A DNA stretch of 64,000 nt from Carallia brachiata (lineage: Eukaryota > Streptophyta > Magnoliopsida > Malpighiales > Rhizophoraceae). The translations under genes and the position numbers were made by a program. The notes beneath the pieces are model-generated. The model searched no databases. It saw nothing but the letters and a program-made list of their open reading frames with translations, and was not told the DNA's origin. Numbering within the stretch: the first letter of the stretch is position 1; each line of letters starts with the position of its first letter. This document shows, one piece after another, positions 59,351 through 64,000 of this stretch. The stretch covers positions 3,847,903-3,911,902 of the forward strand of contig JADCRB010000025.1 of assembly GCA_021464245.1 (NCBI GenBank), written 5' to 3'.

Positions 59351-59880
59351 GAGGGTGGATGGATTTGGAATGCATTAGCTAGTAAACTGCCGAGTGACAT
59401 CTCAGCCAAAATTGCGGCTTATAGATTAAACCAAGGGTCTGAAAATGTTCATACTTTGAATTGGGGTCTCGCGCCAGAGGGCTCTTTTTCGGTCAAACCC
59501 GTGTTTCAAGCCATGAGCTTAGATGTGGGTTTTCCTGGATAAAAAATTTATGAGTTGATATGGAAGCTCCCCAATGCCAAAAAGAATTCGGTGTGTTCTT
59601 GGACAAACTAGTCAGAATAAGTAATTAAGTAATGTGGAAAGTTTCAAAAGCGGTGTGGGCAATTCTCCCATATGTCGACTTTGACAGCATTCGGAGAAAA
59701 CGGCTCGTTTACAACGAGATTGTAACGATTCTGCCAATCTTTGGGGCCAGGCTGTAGCCCCTGAAAAGGCTCTTTTCTTTCATCTTTCAGGTCGAGCTTG
59801 GCTGCAAGAAAACCTTGGAGGGAGGCTAGCAAGGGTTGAAACTGGGATTTGGCCTACTATAAACGCGTAGGTCAATTTTA
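59351..59880 (+). mobile_element. LINE (non-LTR retrotransposon) 3' coding remnant
   Basis: The plus-strand translation from 59351 gives a region typical of the C-terminal part of plant L1-type polyproteins: a GWIWNALASKLP-like segment, then LNWGLAPEGSFSVKPVFQAM (compare the W..G.FSVKSAY pattern), then, after a stop near 59540, LIWKLPNAKK (compare IWK..P.K). Further shifts follow, with LWGQAVAPEKALFFHLSGRA and WLQENLG-like pieces around 59735-59820. The frame is broken several times, so it is a fossil. No poly-A tail or target duplication was found. Confidence 0.65.
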
Positions 59881-60040
59881 TAAAATTGCACAAACATCAT
59901 ATGAAACAAAATTTCTATTGTGACCGATTAAACATGATTATTTACTTGTATACCAAAATTTGTGCCGTGACCCAGGATGCAATGATGCACTTCAAGCTAT
60001 TGTTTATTGCTCCAACTGTGCAGCAAAATGGCTTAGAAAT

Positions 60041-60227
60041 ACCAATAGGTACTAGTACAGATGGTAGGGGTCTGATGTCACTTGATCAGAAGTCTTGGAT
60101 TTGAGACTTGGGAATGCATAAATATCTACCGGAAGACCTTTGGCTGTCTTTTGGGTCTTTTTCAAGTCGGTTCAGATTAGTTATCTTATTAGATTGGATA
60201 TTAGACGGTATTAAACAAAAAAAAAAA
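60041..60227 (+). mobile_element. SINE copy with 11-bp target-site duplication
   Basis: A body of about 187 bp ends GACGGTATTAAAC followed by poly-A. GGCTTAGAAAT flanks it on both sides (60030-60040 and 60228-60238). It shares ordered motifs with the copy at 23831-24018, including GTCGGTTCA.ATTAGT near the 3' end. The internal promoter boxes are weak (B-box-like GGATTTGAGACTTGG). Confidence 0.82.
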
Positions 60228-60356
60228 GGCTTAGAAATCTAATTTCTTCCAGCATAAGAGAGTGTCCAAAAATGTGTTCACTGAACAAACAATTCATAAA
60301 ATTGCAATTGAAATTTCTAGCTCTCTCTTTTTGTCATTTGCTTCATTCTTCAAAGT

Positions 60357-62508
60357 TCAAGCCAAACCATTATCAATGTCAGTCGTAGATGTTCCCTCGA
60401 ATGTCCTCTCCCTTGCCTTGGTTGCCTGAGCTGTGGACATAGAGACTCTTAAATTAGCCACCAATTCTCAAGGTATGCAAATTCACAACTAATTAACTTC
60501 ACTTAAACAAAGATTAATATAAGAGGACAACCAAATGTTTTGTCCTAAATCCTTAGTTTGCACCACCCTTAAAGCCAGATGCCGTATAAATTTAGTCCAA
60601 AAATGATATTGGAATGCTTAAGAAGCAGAACCTGTTTTCGCCAATCTGTGCGAGCTGTTATCAGAGCCAGCAATATTGCTTGCAGTAAAGACCCTGCAAG
60701 TGCTCCAATCCATAGGCCTTTCCCCCTTAGATGTAAAATGAAACAAAGTAGCAATGCCGCAGGAATTCCAACAACATAGTATGCTCCAAGGTTGACAATG
60801 GCAGCTATGTTCTGCCATCCACATCCTCTGGCAACCCCTGGTGCCAAAATATTAGGCTGTCATAGTTGCACATGGTCCAACAGTTAATCTATATCATCTG
60901 AATAACAAAAATATTTTATACTGACCAGATTTCAGAGTGACGCATTTAATCCAAGGTTACGGTAATCAGAATAAATAAAGCAGCACATGAGTGCCATAAT
61001 TTATTCTAGTAGTGTGGGCAACTAACCAGAAAGCTGAACCATTAAGCTATCCATAATAATGGAGAGACAAAGCAGGGGAGCCATTTTAGTTACATAATCC
61101 ACCACCCCTTTGTCATTACTATAGGCATATCCAAACACATAGCGGCAGCAGAAGAGTGCTATGCTGACTATAAATGCTACAGTAAGAGACACAGCCAACA
61201 CAACAAGGACAACTGCTTGAGCTGCCTGAGGATGTCCAGCTCCAAGCTCATTTGAAATTCGAGGACTGCAAAATTCAAACATACAACGCTAAGATCTGTC
61301 TCATCCTTTATAACTGCATGCACATGGAATTCTGGAGACAAGATATGTGTCATACCTCCCGGAAGCAGCAATCCCACTTTGTACAATGTAGTGTAATGTA
61401 GTGACTGAAAGACTGATTAGAGAAGTTGAAGCTAACAGACACAGTTTTAATAACGCCAAACACACAAGTATATGCAAGCATACCAAATAGATAGAACCGA
61501 AGTCTCTAGTGTTGCATCTGGTAGGAGCCCAGCCAGCAATATCAAAAGCTCAAAGGTCCACCACTCAAGACTATGACCATAATGAAAACAAATGCATATA
61601 AGTAAAGGAATTGAAAATGCCAAATCACAAGCTCAAGGAATGACATTATTGTTGAACACTTTGAGATTTAAGTTACCAAACCATTACAGCAGAAGGGACA
61701 CCACAGCGGAAGAACTCCTTAATTCTAGCAAAAATATTTGCCCAACAGGATATACGGGTTTTCGCACATGATGAAGAGTATCTCATGTATAAAGCAAGCA
61801 CGATCACAGTAAACCAATCAGAGAAACCAATAGCAACTGCTGCTCCTATGTGTCCTAGTTTCCAGGTATAAATCAGACCCCAACAAACGGGTATGTGGAT
61901 ACATAGGGCTGCAATTGAGGCAAATAGCATTGGGAGAATTAAGCTCTGAGATCTAAAGTAGCGTCTAAGTGGATGAAGAACGGTGGCTCCCAATAGTGAT
62001 GGTATGAGACAAATTGAGTATTCACGAGCCACTATTGCGATTTGAGGTTTTTGACGCAACAATATCAACACCTTGTCCAGGAACATCCAGAAGATGGATA
62101 TGGGGAGACACATTGGAACGAGAGACATTATAGCACAGTAGGTATATGTTCCAACATTTTCATATTGCCCTGCTCCAAAAGCTTGCCCGCATAGAGTATC
62201 TAGAGCTCCAACCAATCCACTCTGCTTGTTGTAAAGGAATTGAGACAAATTATCAATTATCATGCAACGAAGTCTGTCAAAAAAAAACAATAAATAAATG
62301 AAGTTTTCCTGGTAGAACAGAATAACCGATGTCAAATGATTATTTCATCTATGAAGATTCAATTTTCCCATTTATATTGATGGTAGCCAATAGCCATCGC
62401 AATTAGTAGAAATGATTTGAATAGACCCCATAAATGATCACTGATATCAGCTCTTGTAGTCAGTTCAGTTGCACAATAACTTATCCCCTAGCCTTTTCCA
62501 TCTTTTGC

Positions 62509-62549
<41 letters not shown>

Positions 62550-62893
62550 CAGCCATTGCCATTCAGTTGTATTTATAATGACATCTTGTAGCGTATAAAA
62601 CATCTTCCTTCTAAAAATGGACGAAAAAATGTAAGCTATTCAGATGGAAAACTTTACCAGGATAAAGAAGCCAGTGACATTGCAAACAGAGGTAGCTATC
62701 GATACCCCAGAAAGAGTAACCTCACCAAAGTGTCCTGCCATCATCAGTGACACTAACCGCCTCAGAAATAGGGACAAGGATACCACCACCAAGGGACCTG
62801 CAATGTTCCCCACTTTTTCAACTCCTCCACAAAGACAACCCTTGTTAGTAGCCATGGCCTTTCTTCAGCAATAGCCAGCAGTGGCTCCTCCAT
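60357..62893 (-). CDS. MATE efflux transporter (DETOXIFICATION family); one apparent frameshift in exon 1
   Basis: Membrane antiporter of the multidrug and toxic compound extrusion family, exporting or sequestering organic compounds with H+ or Na+ exchange; the substrate cannot be told. Seven exons (minus): 62658-62893, 61677-62221, 61484-61570, 61356-61412, 61027-61265, 60632-60837, 60357-60425, about 479 residues, a normal MATE length with 12 expected membrane helices. Diagnostic stretches: [68 protein letters not shown] and VARGCGWQ; the tail [11 protein letters not shown] is a short last exon. All junctions match in phase. Anomaly: the first 25 codons and the rest of exon 1 are in different frames. 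One extra T in the T5 run at 62814-62818 (A run on the coding strand) would join them. As written, translation from the ATG at 62893 leaves frame. An internal ATG at 62855 in the second frame could give a slightly shorter protein. Confidence 0.92.
62514..62546. repeat. (TG)n microsatellite in intron 1 of the MATE gene
   Basis: About 16 uninterrupted TG units, about 110 bp into the intron from the exon 1 donor. Confidence 0.95.
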
Positions 62894-63859
62894 TTTTATT
62901 TTTATTTTTATTTTTTTGATTTTTTTCCCTGTGGGGCTTCCAATAATACAACACGATCCATATCTAGGCCTTATATTGGTCTGCATTGTTGAAATGATCC
63001 AAAACTCTTTATGAAATCCCCAGTTTAAGAAATGACAGTCAGCAAATTTGCGTAACCGGTACCTCAATGGAATAAAATAAAGCACCTAGTCCTATAGTAT
63101 TTTTTTTTTTTGAACGTTTAAACCTTCTTAATTTGCTTCCATGGAGTCCATATTTGGTGGGTTAAATATCCAACCGTTCAAATGGAAACCTTTAAACATG
63201 AAATTTTTTTGTTCATGATCCTTAGTCTTTTTTGCATATATCTTCAATGCGGGTCACGAGTACTAACTAAGGTTGTGTTTTGTGGAGTTGATGCGTATGG
63301 TCGGCATGAATTTTCATGTGCATATGCTTGTATCGCAAGCATAGTTACGCTAAACGAAATCAAGGCCAATACGCAACATATTTTGGGTTTGAGAGGAAGA
63401 TGTAGTATTATTTATTTCCCATTATTACAAAAGACAAAATTCCAATAGTTTATTCCAGTTGGGGTTTTCAATTTTGGGAAGAATATATAGATTAGATTAT
63501 TGTGAGATTAGTTTCGTCACGATTTAAACTCATTTAAAAATATAGATTAACAAAAATTTTATGCCTTAACCTATAAAGAAAACAAAAGGCATGTGTCTAA
63601 GTGCCTTTATGCATCAAATTTTAATGGTTTTAGTACAAACCACACCCTTTTTCTGACTCTACAAAGTGTTTCGTTGCGGGGGACTTCCATCACTGCAAAT
63701 TCTTTCAACAAAATAAAACAAACTTTCCAGCCAACGAACATATAGAGTGCAGAGCGATTCATTTAATCAACGGCTCTACACCGCAGGTATGGTGATAACT
63801 GTAAAACTAAATGCTTGTACGCACTAAATTAATATACCTCCAAATATTATGTTTTTATT
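62894..63859. other. Upstream region of the MATE gene, no other gene seen
   Basis: It should contain the MATE promoter, but no convincing TATA box could be singled out. The plus-strand frame 63182-63448 (88 codons) starts with a hydrophobic stretch but has no recognisable family, and I do not call it a gene. Confidence 0.4.
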
Positions 63860-64000
63860 GTTTAATCAATCAGAACCAAAGAGAAACGAAATAGATGGTG
63901 AGTAAGTCCAACTACTTATTTAAACTCGATAGGAAAATTTACACCTAAGATTCCTAATTTTAGACGCGACAACAATTCATACCTTCACACGTTAAAATGT
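63860..64000. repeat. Diverged relative of the 55110-55265 repeat, cut by the window end
   Basis: Shared ordered motifs include TTGTTTAATCAA, AGATGGTG, AGTCCAA, the AACTC.ATAGGA motif, TTACACTTAGGATT-like, TAATTTTAGA, CGACAACAATTCAT and TTCT/AAAATGT. It continues beyond the window, so what follows may be another copy of block U1. Confidence 0.65.

Noticed and set aside
63182..63448. 88-codon plus frame with hydrophobic N terminus
   Set aside because: No family features and AT-rich, low-complexity surroundings; a chance frame cannot be excluded.

Overview
This window looks like nuclear DNA of a flowering plant, most likely a eudicot. The genes have short GT-AG introns, several products belong to plant-specific families (type-1 lipid transfer protein, PADRE/DUF4228), and the AT-rich spacers are full of plant-type transposons. 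I found no bacterial operon structure, no CRISPR array, and no rRNA or tRNA gene. I cannot name the species. Exon coordinates are my own splice reconstructions, based on open frame, GT/AG sites, phase matching and family similarity recalled from general knowledge.

Seven genes can be supported. (1) nsLTP1, minus strand, 3367-3852. (2) A plant endosulfine/ARPP19 homologue, plus, 15722-18627. (3) A small, probably plastid-targeted protein with a C-terminal membrane segment, plus, 26355-26852. (4) A METTL10/EFM4-type methyltransferase, minus, 28567-34439. (5) An ankyrin-repeat, ILK-like pseudokinase, plus, 36908-41433, eleven exons. (6) A PADRE/DUF4228 protein, plus, 51410-52021. (7) A MATE/DETOXIFICATION transporter, minus, 60357-62893. 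They do unrelated jobs: secreted lipid binding, PP2A inhibition, plastid membrane, protein methylation, signalling scaffold, stress response, and efflux. Each appears to have its own promoter.

The spaces between genes are dominated by mobile DNA, and several insertions can be defined to the base from target-site duplications. These are a collapsed Copia-type element (19055-19972), two hAT-type MITEs (24039-24553 and 34713-35248), a Harbinger-like element (11675-12968), at least four SINE copies, two GC-rich polyadenylated retroposons lying antisense (10599-11357 and 47055-47973), a LINE 3' remnant (59351-59880), and two inverted copies of a repeat with a ~0.9 kb purine/pyrimidine array. At 55227-58748 a decayed ORF with a pararetrovirus-like promoter lies between duplicated and partly inverted repeats. 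This is the most unusual structure here.

A pattern that crosses genes: four of the seven genes need a missing base (five sites in all) to read through. Every site lies in or next to a short homopolymer, and two other genes, including the eleven-exon pseudokinase, need none. This looks more like base-level assembly error than decay, but only reads or transcripts can decide.
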